A stretch of DNA of 64,000 bases from a bacterium (lineage in GTDB: Bacteria > Bacillota_I > Bacilli_A > Izemoplasmatales > Hujiaoplasmataceae): assembly GCA_030684695.1 (NCBI GenBank), contig JAUXXX010000035.1:28835-92834 (forward strand). The letters run 5' to 3'. Below the pieces are notes generated by a model. The model worked only from the letters and a program-made list of their open reading frames with translations. It made no database searches and was not told the DNA's origin. Positions 34,577-43,741 of this stretch are shown here, piece by piece. Position 1 is the stretch's first letter. Every line of letters begins with the position of its first letter. A program made the position numbers and the translations under genes.

Positions 34577-35350
34577 ATGGCATTAATCAAACATGAAATT
34601 CCGATATTGGAATTCGATAATACGTTCGAAGGATTGATTCACGCACCTCATCACTTTGAAAAAAGTGCCCCAACCCCTTATTGTGTTCTCACATTCTTCA
34701 AAGAAGTCATCGATCATTTAGTGGAAACAAAACAAGCCATTCCGTGGAAGTATTTAACGTCCACTGTCGGAAAACACCCCATCTATTTGGTTACAAAGGG
34801 ATCCATTCAAATAGCACTCGTTCACCCGATGTTAGGTGGTCCCTACGCTGCTGGAATATTGGAAGAATTAATTGCACTTGGATTTGAAAAATTTATTGCT
34901 TGTGGGGGAGCTGGAGTACTGGATAAGTCTATTACCGTGGGTCATTTGATCATTCCTTCTAAGGCACTTCGTGCAGAGGGAACCTCTTACCACTATCTAG
35001 CACCTAGTCGATTTGTGGAAATTCAACCAGAAATTGTATCCAAATTGGAAACAAGTTTACAAATGGCTAATGTTCCTTACTTGGTTGGAACGACTTGGAC
35101 AACCGATGCGTTTTACCGGGAAACTAAAGATATGATTCAACACCGGAAAAACGAAGGGTGTATTTGCGTAGAAATGGAATGTGCATCGTTTTCTGCTGTT
35201 TGTGCATTTCGAAATGTGATGTTTGGTCAAATCCTTTACGGAGGTGACGATATTTCATCGTCGACTTGGGATTCACGGAAGTGGAACTCAAGAAGCGATG
35301 TTCGTCATTCTTTGGTGGATTTGTGTTTTGATGCTGTTGTATCGTTTTAG
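34577..35350 (+). CDS. Purine/uridine nucleoside phosphorylase-like protein
   Basis: A 257-residue PNP/UDP-type phosphorylase. It has ALVHPMLGGPYAAGILEELIALG, then FIACGGAGVLDKSITVGHLIIP (phosphate/ribose site), TTDAFYRET, EGCICVEMECASFSAVC (Met-Glu of the ribose site) and LYGGDDISSSTWDSR (catalytic Asp region). It starts at the ATG at 34577 after AAGGTG. It is divergent from guaA, consistent with purine salvage. Which base it prefers is not clear; the branch is the larger, less-characterised group rather than DeoD. Confidence 0.85.
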   Translation: MALIKHEIPILEFDNTFEGLIHAPHHFEKSAPTPYCVLTFFKEVIDHLVETKQAIPWKYLTSTVGKHPIYLVTKGSIQIALVHPMLGGPYAAGILEELIALGFEKFIACGGAGVLDKSITVGHLIIPSKALRAEGTSYHYLAPSRFVEIQPEIVSKLETSLQMANVPYLVGTTWTTDAFYRETKDMIQHRKNEGCICVEMECASFSAVCAFRNVMFGQILYGGDDISSSTWDSRKWNSRSDVRHSLVDLCFDAVVSF

Positions 35351-35391
35351 AAAGAATCTAAAAAATAAACTCGTTAAAAGGGGCTGATTTA

Positions 35392-36996
35392 ATGAAAAAG
35401 AAGCCGAAAATGGATCATTATCCACATCCAACCATCGATAGTTTGCGAATAATTAGCATTTACATTGTACTAGGTGGACTGTGGATTTTATTGTCTGATC
35501 GTTTTGTGGATCTGTTTTTTGAAGATATAGAAACCATCAGGCGGATACAATTATTCAAAGGTTGGTTTTACGTTGCTTTGACAGCGACGATTTTTTACAT
35601 GATTATTCACTACCGGATTTCGCAATATAAGCTAACGACTGACCAAGTTTCCATGGTGAACGCGCAGTTAACAACTTCCAATGAGCAGCTGTTACAAATG
35701 GAAGCCACATTGTCGAACTTGGCATTTGTGGATGCATTAACGAAACTAGGAAATCGTCATCAATTGGAAGTTAAGTTTACTAAATTTCTTGAACAACATC
35801 AAAGCATTTCCTCTTTGGCGTTTATTTATTTTGATATTGATAATTTCAAACACATCAATGAGACACTGGGGCATGAACGAGGAGATGCTTTATTAATTGA
35901 TGTAGCGGAAGCCTTAAAAGAACTTATTCAAGAGCCTGATATGGTGGCTAGACTTGGTGGAGATGGATTTGCGATGGTTTTAACCCGTGTGGAAAATGAA
36001 GAACAAGCACAACAAACATGCGATAAATTATTTTCATCACTTCGGAAAAAATGGATTGTGGGGACACAAGAGTTCTTTATTTCCATCAGTGTTGGGATTT
36101 CGATGTATCCAGCCAATGGAAAGACATTCACTGAGCTTTTACAAAATGCGGATACAGCCATGTATTTTTCCAAGGATAGTGGACGTGATAAAACATGTTT
36201 TTATGATCCTACGATGCGAGCAAGAACAGAGTCTTATCTTGAAATGAGTTCGTTGTTACGAAAAGCCATTATGAATCGTGAGTTTCATTTGGTATATCAA
36301 CCCAAATACACATTATCGACTCAAGAGATTATAGGCTATGAAGCATTGATTCGTTGGAACCATCCCACAAGAGGTTATATTGCGCCACTAGACTTTATTC
36401 CCTTTGCGGAGCAAATAGGAATGATTCGTCCCATTGAAGACTACGTTTTTGAAGAAGCCTTTCGACAAGGAAAAAAATGGAATATCGCAAAGCTACATAA
36501 AAAGATATCCATCAACTTATCAGCCATAACTCTTTTACAAGAAGATTTTGTGCAATCCATTAAGGTGCTTTTAAAGCAAGTGGATATCGCTGCTTCTTGC
36601 TTTGAAATAGAAGTCACAGAGTCAGCGCTACTTGGAAATATTGATAAAGCGATTTCGATTCTTGAGCAGTTAAAAGACATTGGGTTTACAATAGCGCTGG
36701 ACGATTTTGGGACAGGATATTCTTCTCTTACTTATTTGCAAAAGTTACCCATTGATGTATTGAAGATTGATAAAACGTTTATTCCAGTCAATGAGCATGA
36801 ATTAGAAAAAGTTCAAATCATCAAATCAATTATTGATTTGGCTCATTATTTAAAATTAAAGGTGGTTGCGGAAGGAATTGAATCACTTGAGCAAGTGAGT
36901 ATTCTAACAAATTTTGGATGTGATTGTGCTCAGGGATATTTCTTTTCAAAACCGGTTTTACCAAATGAAATTGAAAAGGGATTGTATCGTTCATGA
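35392..36996 (+). CDS. Membrane GGDEF-EAL protein, probable c-di-GMP phosphodiesterase
   Basis: A 534-residue protein. Two membrane segments (about 20-37 and 57-73) with the WILLSD motif are followed by a short coiled coil. The GGDEF domain (about 110-270) has the signature changed to G189-G190-D191-G192-F193, and the RxxD inhibitory site is missing. The EAL domain (about 285-534) keeps YEALIRW (E317), the ELE-like EVTES, DDFGTGYSSL, KIDKTFI and VAEGIES. So it probably degrades c-di-GMP, with the GGDEF part as a GTP-sensing regulator (inference). First of four tightly packed genes; it overlaps the hydrolase by 4 bases. Confidence 0.88.
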   Translation: MKKKPKMDHYPHPTIDSLRIISIYIVLGGLWILLSDRFVDLFFEDIETIRRIQLFKGWFYVALTATIFYMIIHYRISQYKLTTDQVSMVNAQLTTSNEQLLQMEATLSNLAFVDALTKLGNRHQLEVKFTKFLEQHQSISSLAFIYFDIDNFKHINETLGHERGDALLIDVAEALKELIQEPDMVARLGGDGFAMVLTRVENEEQAQQTCDKLFSSLRKKWIVGTQEFFISISVGISMYPANGKTFTELLQNADTAMYFSKDSGRDKTCFYDPTMRARTESYLEMSSLLRKAIMNREFHLVYQPKYTLSTQEIIGYEALIRWNHPTRGYIAPLDFIPFAEQIGMIRPIEDYVFEEAFRQGKKWNIAKLHKKISINLSAITLLQEDFVQSIKVLLKQVDIAASCFEIEVTESALLGNIDKAISILEQLKDIGFTIALDDFGTGYSSLTYLQKLPIDVLKIDKTFIPVNEHELEKVQIIKSIIDLAHYLKLKVVAEGIESLEQVSILTNFGCDCAQGYFFSKPVLPNEIEKGLYRS

Positions 36997-38018
36997 AGAA
37001 GCTACGCAAGATTTTAATCCTATTGATTGCATCCATTGTAGTGTTGATATCCGTATTTTTGATTATTTTTTATACTCCTGACATTTCTTTATCCGACTTA
37101 ATGGATCGGTATTATGGCGAACAATCGCAAATGATCTCGGTTCAGATTGTTTCGTCATCAGATGTTACCTTAGATCTAGACATTCATGTTCAAGATCATG
37201 GAAATCAAGAAAATCCCGTGGTGGTGTTGTTACATGGATTGTTTGCCTCTTCGCATACATTTTTGCCTTGGATCGAACGTTTGGTCGAAGAAAACTACCG
37301 CGTTATTAGCATCGACTTACCAGGGTTTGGATTGTCCACTCCGTTTCCGGATGGAAAAACTTCGACAAAACGGCAATCAGAAGTGGTATTTGAAGTCATT
37401 GAATATTTAGAAATTGATGAATTATTCATTGGTGGAAACTCAATGGGAGGGGGAGTATCGTGGTACTTCTCAAGTCAGTACCACCAACGTGACGTTACTA
37501 TTTTAGGAATCATTTTAATAGACGCTGTTTTTCCAACGCCTATGGATAACTCCTCATCAGAAGCTTCCTTTTTATTCAACGTACTCGCATCTCCACTAGG
37601 TCCTGTTTTATCTAGATTGACACCAAAATTTTTGTTTCAAACAATATTAAATGGGGTATATGGATCGGCTTCTACATTGGAAGAAGAAGCACTGACTCGT
37701 TATTTTGAATTATTACGATATCCCAATCGACGACCACAGTTCATTACACAAGTCAGGTTAGAAGAAATTACTTCGATGACCAATGAAGAGCGTCTTTTAT
37801 TTATCAAGGATGCCAACATTCCGGTATTGGTTCTTTGGGGAGAAGAAGACTCCTGGATTTCCAAAGATGTGACGATCCTGTTTCAAAATGCTTTTGATTT
37901 ATCTGTTGAAAGAGTCATTATTTTTACTGGATTAGGACACGTTCCCATGGAAGAAAATCCAGACTTGACAATTGTCCCAGTGATTGCCTTTTTAAACGAA
38001 TTTAGAAACGAGGATTAA
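36993..38018 (+). CDS. Membrane-anchored alpha/beta hydrolase
   Basis: A 341-residue protein. An N-terminal signal anchor (about 5-28) with no lipobox Cys puts the enzyme outside the membrane. The fold shows VVVLLHGLFASSHTF (oxyanion HG), GGNSMGGG (nucleophile Ser), VLVLWGEEDSWI (Asp) and GLGHVPMEENP (His), a complete triad. The substrate is unknown; the small-ester/haloperoxidase-like type is likely. It overlaps the GGDEF-EAL gene by ATGA and lies 2 bases before the exonuclease gene. Confidence 0.83.
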   Translation: MKKLRKILILLIASIVVLISVFLIIFYTPDISLSDLMDRYYGEQSQMISVQIVSSSDVTLDLDIHVQDHGNQENPVVVLLHGLFASSHTFLPWIERLVEENYRVISIDLPGFGLSTPFPDGKTSTKRQSEVVFEVIEYLEIDELFIGGNSMGGGVSWYFSSQYHQRDVTILGIILIDAVFPTPMDNSSSEASFLFNVLASPLGPVLSRLTPKFLFQTILNGVYGSASTLEEEALTRYFELLRYPNRRPQFITQVRLEEITSMTNEERLLFIKDANIPVLVLWGEEDSWISKDVTILFQNAFDLSVERVIIFTGLGHVPMEENPDLTIVPVIAFLNEFRNED

Positions 38019-38020
38019 AC

Positions 38021-38773
38021 ATGAAATTTGTGACTTGGAATGTAAATGGATTACGAGCTTGTATGAACAAAGGATTTATGGATTATTTTCAAGAAATGGA
38101 TGCGGACATGTTTGGTATCCAAGAAACCAAAATGCAAGAAGATCAAAAGTCTTTTGATTTTGAAGGGTACTTTGAATATTGGAATAATGCAATAAAAAAA
38201 GGATATTCGGGGACGCTTGTTTATACGAAGCACAAACCATTGAGTGTACGAAACGGCTTAGAGGATGGGAAATATAACGATGAAGGTCGAATCATTACGG
38301 TGGAATATGAATCGTTTTATTTTGTAACGGTTTATGTTCCTAACAGCAAAGAAGGGTTGGCTCGTATTGATTACCGAATTCAGTTTGAAGCCGATTTTCT
38401 AGCTTATTTAAAACGCCTAGATCAACATAAGCCAGTGATTTTGTGTGGGGACTTAAATGTGGCACATAAAGAAATCGACTTAAAAAATCCCAAAGCAAAT
38501 GAGCAAAATGCAGGGTATTCCGTACAAGAACGAACTTGTTTTCAAGAACTCTTAGACGGAGGGTTTGTAGATACATTCCGGTTGTTATATCCGATGAAAG
38601 TCCAATATACATGGTGGAGTTATATGTTTAACGCTCGAGCCAATAATGCTGGCTGGAGAATTGACTACTTTGTTTTATCAGCTCGTTTGATTGATAAAGT
38701 GAAATCCATTGAAATCCATGATCATGTTCATGGAAGTGACCACTGTCCAGTGGTACTGGAAATGGATCTATGA
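38021..38773 (+). CDS. exoA: Exodeoxyribonuclease III
   Basis: A 250-residue AP endonuclease/3'-5' exonuclease of the Xth family acting in base-excision repair. It has KFVTWNVNGLRA (Asn), MFGIQETKMQ (metal-binding Glu), VYVPNSKEG, ILCGDLNVAHKEIDL, TWWSYMFNARANNAGWRIDYF and HGSDHCPVVLEM (catalytic Asp-His). Complete and of normal length. It overlaps mutY by ATGA, so two base-excision-repair enzymes are translationally coupled. Confidence 0.95.
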   Translation: MKFVTWNVNGLRACMNKGFMDYFQEMDADMFGIQETKMQEDQKSFDFEGYFEYWNNAIKKGYSGTLVYTKHKPLSVRNGLEDGKYNDEGRIITVEYESFYFVTVYVPNSKEGLARIDYRIQFEADFLAYLKRLDQHKPVILCGDLNVAHKEIDLKNPKANEQNAGYSVQERTCFQELLDGGFVDTFRLLYPMKVQYTWWSYMFNARANNAGWRIDYFVLSARLIDKVKSIEIHDHVHGSDHCPVVLEMDL

Positions 38774-39849
38774 GTGTAGGAGATTTTAGAGCGATAAAAG
38801 CAGAGTTGTTTCAAAAGAGAGTACTAGATTGGTATGACGTATCCAAACGTCAAATGCCATGGCGAGAAACAAAGAATCCGTATTTTATTTGGATATCTGA
38901 AATCATGTTACAACAAACAAGAGTTGAAACTGTCATTCCTTATTATGAACGTTTTATCAAGAATATCCCTACCATTGAAGCTTTAGCACAAATCGATGAA
39001 GATGAATTGTTAAAATACTGGGAAGGTCTTGGTTATTATTCTAGAGCAAGGAACCTACAAAAAGCAGCCAAGCAAATCATAGAAGTACATGCTGGCGTTT
39101 TTCCAAGAAATCGAAATGAATTAGAGAATTTAGCCGGAATTGGGCCATATACTGCTGGAGCAATTTTGAGCATTGCCTTTGATAAAAGGGAAGTTGCTAT
39201 TGATGGGAATGTATTGCGAGTGTTTGCAAGATTATCAGGAATCAGAGAAGATATTTCTAAGCCCGCAACGATCAAACAAATTACTCATTTGGTTGAAGAA
39301 CTCATTCCTTCTTCACGTAATGGAGACTATACCCAATCTTTAATGGAACTAGGCGCAACCATTTGTCTTCCTAATGGCAAGCCACTTTGCAAGCAGTGTC
39401 CTCTTAAAGAGTTGTGTGTTGCAAAGAACGAATCACTACAAGAACTTATCCCATTAAAAACAATGAAAAAGAAACGCACCATTCAACAAAAGACCATTCT
39501 AGTGATCATGAATGAAGATAATCAAGTATTCATTCGAAAACGAATAGAAGATGGATTGTTAAAAGGAATGTGGGAGTTCATGATGATGGATTCTCATTTA
39601 TCTGTAGAAGAGGTAATCACTTCCTTAGAAAAACAATACTTTCAAATAAAGCAAATCCTTCCTCTATTACCCTCTACTCATATTTTCAGTCACTTGGAAT
39701 GGGAAATGAAAGCGTATAAAATAGTTGTGAATCAGTATCCTAAGGATTTGGATGGAATGTTTGTATCGATACAATCCCTGATCAAAGAATACTCGCTTCC
39801 CACAGCACTAAAAGCTTATAAGGATTATGTGAAAGAACAGATGAAGTGA
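38770..39849 (+). CDS. mutY: A/G-specific adenine glycosylase
   Basis: Removes adenine mispaired with 8-oxoguanine; 359 residues. The HhH-GPD domain has MPWRETKNPYFIWISEIMLQ, then QTRVETVI, LWEGLGYYSRARNLQKAA-like sequence, LAGIGPYTAGAILSIAF and catalytic Asp in VAIDGNVLR. The [4Fe-4S] loop reads C-x7-C-x2-C-x5-C (CLPNGKPLCKQC ... LC), one residue more in the first spacer than the usual x6. The C-terminal NUDIX-like 8-oxoG recognition domain (about 240-350) is present. Overlaps exoA. Confidence 0.93.
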   Translation: MSVGDFRAIKAELFQKRVLDWYDVSKRQMPWRETKNPYFIWISEIMLQQTRVETVIPYYERFIKNIPTIEALAQIDEDELLKYWEGLGYYSRARNLQKAAKQIIEVHAGVFPRNRNELENLAGIGPYTAGAILSIAFDKREVAIDGNVLRVFARLSGIREDISKPATIKQITHLVEELIPSSRNGDYTQSLMELGATICLPNGKPLCKQCPLKELCVAKNESLQELIPLKTMKKKRTIQQKTILVIMNEDNQVFIRKRIEDGLLKGMWEFMMMDSHLSVEEVITSLEKQYFQIKQILPLLPSTHIFSHLEWEMKAYKIVVNQYPKDLDGMFVSIQSLIKEYSLPTALKAYKDYVKEQMK

Positions 39850-39924
39850 TTAAATTCATTGTGAAATCATTAAGCAATTGATATAATAATGCTATTAAAT
39901 TTATAAGACTCATGGAGGAAAATC

Positions 39925-40323
39925 ATGGCAGTAGATAATGTAAAATTAAGCTTTAATCCGTCGTTTCAAGGCACAATGACGACACCTACGGGAAGTGTGG
40001 TATTGGGAGATCAAGACAATGGAGTTCAACCATATCATTTGTTATTTGGAGCGTTAGGGTCTTGTTTTTACGCGACATTTTTGTCGATTTCTCTTAAGAA
40101 AAGACTCACCTTTTCGCGTGCTGAACTAGAAGTCTCTGGGACAAAAAGAACAGAGGTTCCGCCTACACTTGAACATACCAAAATTCATTTGGTAGTGTTT
40201 AATCCAAGCGATGAAGAACAACTTATTAAATCAGCGGAACTTGGAGCGAAATTTTGTTCGATTCATGAAACCATTTCAAAAGTAGCGAAAATGGAACTAG
40301 TTGTAGAGTTTAAAACCGAGTAA
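39925..40323 (+). CDS. OsmC-family protein
   Basis: A 132-residue OsmC/Ohr-type protein. QPYHLLFGALGSCFYATFLSIS carries one redox-type Cys, and a second Cys lies in GAKFCSIHETISKVAKM near the C terminus, the usual pair for hydroperoxide reduction. The length is typical for the YhfA-like branch. AGGAGG-type RBS; TATAAT at 39882 lies upstream. Monocistronic. Confidence 0.85.
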   Translation: MAVDNVKLSFNPSFQGTMTTPTGSVVLGDQDNGVQPYHLLFGALGSCFYATFLSISLKKRLTFSRAELEVSGTKRTEVPPTLEHTKIHLVVFNPSDEEQLIKSAELGAKFCSIHETISKVAKMELVVEFKTE

Positions 40324-40520
40324 AGTGCAAAATAGGGCTCTTTATTAGCAATTATTTATTGATTTTCTATTCTATATATTTCAAATGAATACGGAGAAAT
40401 CTAATTCAGTCGATAAAGTGTTCTCTTGGTAAGATAAATCGTATTTTTTATACTTGACTTTGAGTGAACTCTTTAGTAAAATTGATATGCGGAAATATCC
40501 GCGACGTGGATGATCCGTAT

Positions 40521-40596
40521 GGAGGCTTAGCTCAGCCGGGAGAGCATCTGCCTTACAAGCAGAGGGTCGGCGGTTCGATCCCGTCAGCCTCCACCA
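40521..40596 (+). tRNA. tRNA-Val (TAC)
   Basis: A 76-base cloverleaf: acceptor GGAGGCT/AGCCTCC, D-arm GCTCAGCCGGGAGAGC, anticodon arm CTGCC-TTACAAG-CAGAG region with anticodon TAC, T-arm GGCGGTTCGATCCCGTC, encoded CCA. One base separates it from tRNA-Thr. Confidence 0.95.
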
Positions 40597-40597
40597 C

Positions 40598-40661
<64 letters not shown>

Positions 40662-40673
<12 letters not shown>

Positions 40674-40850
40674 CTTTTATACACAAAAACCGACTTGAGA
40701 TAGTCGGTTTTTTGTTATTTAAGGCTGCCAAGGTTATGACTGAAAGTACAGGTATGGCTTAGAAAAAAGAGAAGGGTCTTTCAATACGTGAGCGTGAAAC
40801 TAGAATTCTCTGTTCTCGGCAAGTGGGACTCATTAGGAACAATATAATAT
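40662..40850 (+). repeat. R4 unit copy 1: tRNA-Thr 3' end, terminator and flank
   Basis: Bases 40662-40695 are identical to 43327-43360 (34 of 34). Similarity then continues with gaps to about 40850, including GTTATGACTGA-AGTACAG, AAAAGAGAAGG and GGCAA-TGGG. The copy at 46372 matches the tRNA end and hairpin. Confidence 0.8.
40685..40713 (+). terminator. Terminator of the tRNA-Val/tRNA-Thr transcript
   Basis: AAAAACCGACT/AGTCGGTTTTT stem, loop TGAGAT, ending in T run. Confidence 0.88.
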
Positions 40851-41550
40851 GAATTTATTAGTTCTTTGGAGTTCTTCTGAAAATGCAACTCATGAACTTC
40901 TAGGTGAAAATAGATTGAGTTGTAATTTTTTCTAGTCATATACTTCTAAGTCCTTCATCTAAAAACCACTGACGTTAGAGGCTTTATATAACTTAAGTTA
41001 AATAGGTTTCGCGCTTATATTGATTCTGCGGAAACGTTATATATGTAAACAATATTATTGGAATAAGCCTTCAATTAATGAGTTTTTGTATCACATATCC
41101 ATCATTCATAGGTTCGATTGCCGTAAGGGTAACCAAAGTTATTAGCAAATGCACTTCTCACCCAAGAGAAGGGGTTTTTATCGATGTTCATAAGTGTTTT
41201 TAGAGATTCAAATAACATGTTAATTTAGTAAAGGATTGCTAATAATATAGATTTAGTTAAAATTATGGAAATAGACAAGTTATGTGCATGTAAGTTAAAT
41301 TTGAGCCAAATACAATTAGTCCATGCCATGATTTTAATTTTCATCAAATATAATCAGCTTATATTGGTATAAGATTAGTGCTTTTCATTAAAAAAGATAT
41401 GACTCATATGATAAACTTTACTTGTAGGCGAAGACTTTGTGAGATTATTGTTTTGATACGTAATATTTTTTGAATATATGATTATACAATTTGAAGTGTC
41501 TACACAAGAGTACTTATACCAATACACAATCAATAAGATAGGAGATTATA
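40714..41550. other. Gene-less start of the tRNA-Thr accessory tract
   Basis: About 840 bp without a gene. It begins with the R4 flank and contains a small hairpin with T run at 41150-41180 (CTTCTC/GAGAAG then GGTTTTT). Base composition is strongly AT-biased. No integrase or its remnant is recognisable. Confidence 0.5.
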
Positions 41551-41928
41551 ATGAATAAACCTACAAATTTAAACGAGTATTACAGTAATCTGAATGAATT
41601 AGGTAAAGTTATGTATAATCAAATAAGATCTTTGATTTATCAAGAGAATCCAAATGTTTGTGAAACACTTTTTGTGTCTAATCCGTATTACTATTTAAAA
41701 CAATATGAAGAAATTAAACCCCATTATAGACCGTCTATAATGCTTGTCTTTTATAAGGATCACTTAAACATTTTTGCACACGCAGTCAAGGAGTATAAAT
41801 CCAGATTAGAATTGTATAAGGTAACAGATAAAGAGACTTTGCAGATCTATTATGATAAACCCTTGTTATATGGCATATTAATCGAATTATTTGAGAAGTC
41901 AATGCAACCTCAAGAAGCAAATAAATAG
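41551..41928 (+). CDS. DUF1801-like protein in the accessory tract
   Basis: A 125-residue soluble protein resembling the DUF1801 layout: NLNEYYSNLNELGKVMYNQIRSLIYQ, a P-x-V-x-E segment, then YRPSIMLVFYKDHLNIFAH and a C-terminal LYKVTDKETLQIYYDKPLLYGILIEL. Similarity to the classic member at 14320 is only in pattern. AGGAG-type RBS at 41541. It shares its inter-R4 interval with the Fic gene. Confidence 0.55.
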   Translation: MNKPTNLNEYYSNLNELGKVMYNQIRSLIYQENPNVCETLFVSNPYYYLKQYEEIKPHYRPSIMLVFYKDHLNIFAHAVKEYKSRLELYKVTDKETLQIYYDKPLLYGILIELFEKSMQPQEANK

Positions 41929-42072
41929 CTATTTTACCATAGGGTATTTAAAATATAAGTGAAATACAGACATCTATGCTAGTCTAGACTGATTCTCAAG
42001 GGTTTATTACTGAACTACTACGAGTCATCAATTTTTATAGAAGTCCTATTCATAATCGTTATCGGAAACTCG

Positions 42073-42108
42073 AAACATACAAGAAAACATACAAGAAAAC
42101 ATACAAGA
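42073..42108 (+). repeat. Three perfect 12-bp direct repeats upstream of fic
   Basis: AAACATACAAGA occurs three times without interruption, ending 15 bases before an extended -10 (TGGTATAAT, 42121-42129). The array covers the expected -35 region, so it may be an operator or a copy-number-variable promoter element. Confidence 0.85.
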
Positions 42109-42153
42109 TAAACTTGTTCGTGGTATAATATACCTAAGAGGAGTTGATGGCAT

Positions 42154-43137
42154 ATGACCTATAAACCACCATACGAAATAAACACATCTATCCTTAACAA
42201 AGTTGCTACTATCATGAAAATGATTGGCAAGTTTTCTTCTTTGAACCATTTATGTAGCCAACCTTTGTTGAGAAGAAAGAACCTAATTAAATCTATTCAC
42301 TCCTCATTAGCAATTGAAAATAATCAATTATCAGAATCTCAAGTGAAAGATTTAATCAATGGTAAACTTGTCATCGGGCCACAAAAAGATATACTAGAAG
42401 TTCAAAACGCAATTAAAGTCTATGAGCATATTCAAGATATTAATCCATACGAGATAAAAGATCTACTGAAATACCATAAGATACTTATGACCTCTCTTAT
42501 CTCTGATGCTGGATTATATCGAAGAGGGCAAGTTGGGGTGTTTGACGATGAAAAAGTAATCTTTATGGCACCACCTGCAGATAAAGTACCAGCTTTAATG
42601 AATGAACTCTATGAATATTTGAATCAAAATGATGAAAACATACTAATCAAATCATGTGTGTTTCATTATGAGTTTGAGTTCATCCATCCATTCAGTGATG
42701 GCAATGGAAGAATGGGTAGACTTTTTCAAACGTGCTTACTTGCAAAGGAAGATGAAATCTTTTACTACTTACCAGTAGAATCGATTATTAAGAAGAAACA
42801 ACAAGCATATTACGATGCAATATCAAAATCGAATCAAGAAGGTGCATCCACCGTATTTATTGAGTTTATGTTAGATGCTATTATTGATACTATGAATGAA
42901 ACATTAAAGCAATCAAATATAGAAAAAGGATTCCTATCTATTCAAGCTAAGAAGTTGTTAGCTATGTTAGAGGAGGGCATACCATACACAACAAGAGAAC
43001 TTATGGATAGGGTGGGTATAAAATCAAGAGCTTCTTTTAAAATGAATTATTTAGACCCGCTTCTCGAATTACGAATGATTGAAATGACACTTCCAGAAAG
43101 ACCTAAAAGTAGAAATCAAAGGTATGTAAAGAAGTAA
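42154..43137 (+). CDS. Fic-domain AMP-transferase, class II type
   Basis: A 327-residue Fic protein. The catalytic loop HPFSDGNGRMGR (H178) is canonical, and a flap (VGVFDDEKVIFMAPP) precedes it. The N-terminal helix carries S51-L-A-I-E55-N56, matching the (S/T)xxxE(G/N) auto-inhibitory motif, so it is a class II, self-inhibited enzyme. Residues 255-325 form a winged-helix-like C-terminal domain (TTRELMDRVGIKSRASF), common in this group. Expected activity: AMPylation of a protein target and its reversal. AGGAG lies 10 bases before the ATG. Confidence 0.9.
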   Translation: MTYKPPYEINTSILNKVATIMKMIGKFSSLNHLCSQPLLRRKNLIKSIHSSLAIENNQLSESQVKDLINGKLVIGPQKDILEVQNAIKVYEHIQDINPYEIKDLLKYHKILMTSLISDAGLYRRGQVGVFDDEKVIFMAPPADKVPALMNELYEYLNQNDENILIKSCVFHYEFEFIHPFSDGNGRMGRLFQTCLLAKEDEIFYYLPVESIIKKKQQAYYDAISKSNQEGASTVFIEFMLDAIIDTMNETLKQSNIEKGFLSIQAKKLLAMLEEGIPYTTRELMDRVGIKSRASFKMNYLDPLLELRMIEMTLPERPKSRNQRYVKK

Positions 43138-43160
43138 AAAAAACGATAAAGATGAAGTAT

Positions 43161-43511
43161 CACCAAAACAATTTGTGAAATATAGGTATTGATATTAGAC
43201 TAGAGCATAAGTCGCAGAAAAAAACGTGAATCCCAACAAGACACCACCCATAGCCGAGTAATCTAGCCATTATTTTCTCTGTTTTGACGTTTAAGCAAAA
43301 AGTATTGGTATAAACTTCGCATCATCTCTTCGGCACCACTTTTATACACAAAAACCGACTATCTCTAGTCGGTTTTTTTGTTACTTAGGACTGTTAATGT
43401 TATGACTGAGAGTACAGAAATGGTTTTTAAAAAGAGAAGGTTCCAGCAGTACGCAAGCTTGAGTTTTGCATTCTTTAATCATGGCAAATGGGGTTATTTG
43501 AGAACAAACAT
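43161..43511 (+). repeat. R4 unit copy 2, between the two cargo intervals
   Basis: Bases 43161-43326 align with 46207-46371 (shared GTGAAAATAT, CCGAGTAAT, CTCTGTTTT, AACTTCGCATCATCT), while 43327 onwards aligns with the tRNA-Thr end and its downstream flank at 40662-40850. So this copy carries both a right-end and a left-end sequence joined at the tRNA-end motif, as expected at the junction of two tandem insertions. Confidence 0.78.
43350..43379 (+). terminator. Copied tRNA-Thr terminator
   Basis: AAAAACCGACT/AGTCGGTTTTT with a different loop (ATCTCT) but an intact stem, followed by extra T. Confidence 0.8.
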
Positions 43512-43546
43512 TCTCCACAATTTGAATTCAGGAAAGTCGGTGACGT

Positions 43547-43600
43547 CGGTCTGGATTGGTATGGAAGTCAATCAGTGGGTACGATTTGGTATCATATGCT
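43547..43600 (+). repeat. Intergenic repeat family R3, copy 3
   Basis: GTCGGTCTGGATTGGTATGG, AATCAGTGGGT and GGTATCATATG, as at 975 and 4113. A frame across it (43378-43656) exists but has no RBS and I do not call it. Confidence 0.5.
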
Positions 43601-43741
43601 TACAAGAACACTCATCTAGAACCACTTATTTCACTATTACTAATCAATATAAATAACGATATATGAATAATGTATATTTTTGGATGTCATTTATTGTTTT
43701 CGATATGTTATAATGAATTTTAAAAGAAGGAGGGAATTAAT

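Noticed and set aside
41108-41140. GGTTCGATTGCC ... GGTAACCA resembling a tRNA T-arm and end
   Set aside because: No acceptor, D or anticodon arm can be folded around it; not a tRNA and too weak to call a tRNA remnant.
43378-43656. 92-codon open frame after the second tRNA-Thr-end copy
   Set aside because: No ribosome-binding site, starts inside the copied terminator, and covers R4/R3 repeat sequence; the peptide has no recognisable family. Treated as repeat DNA.
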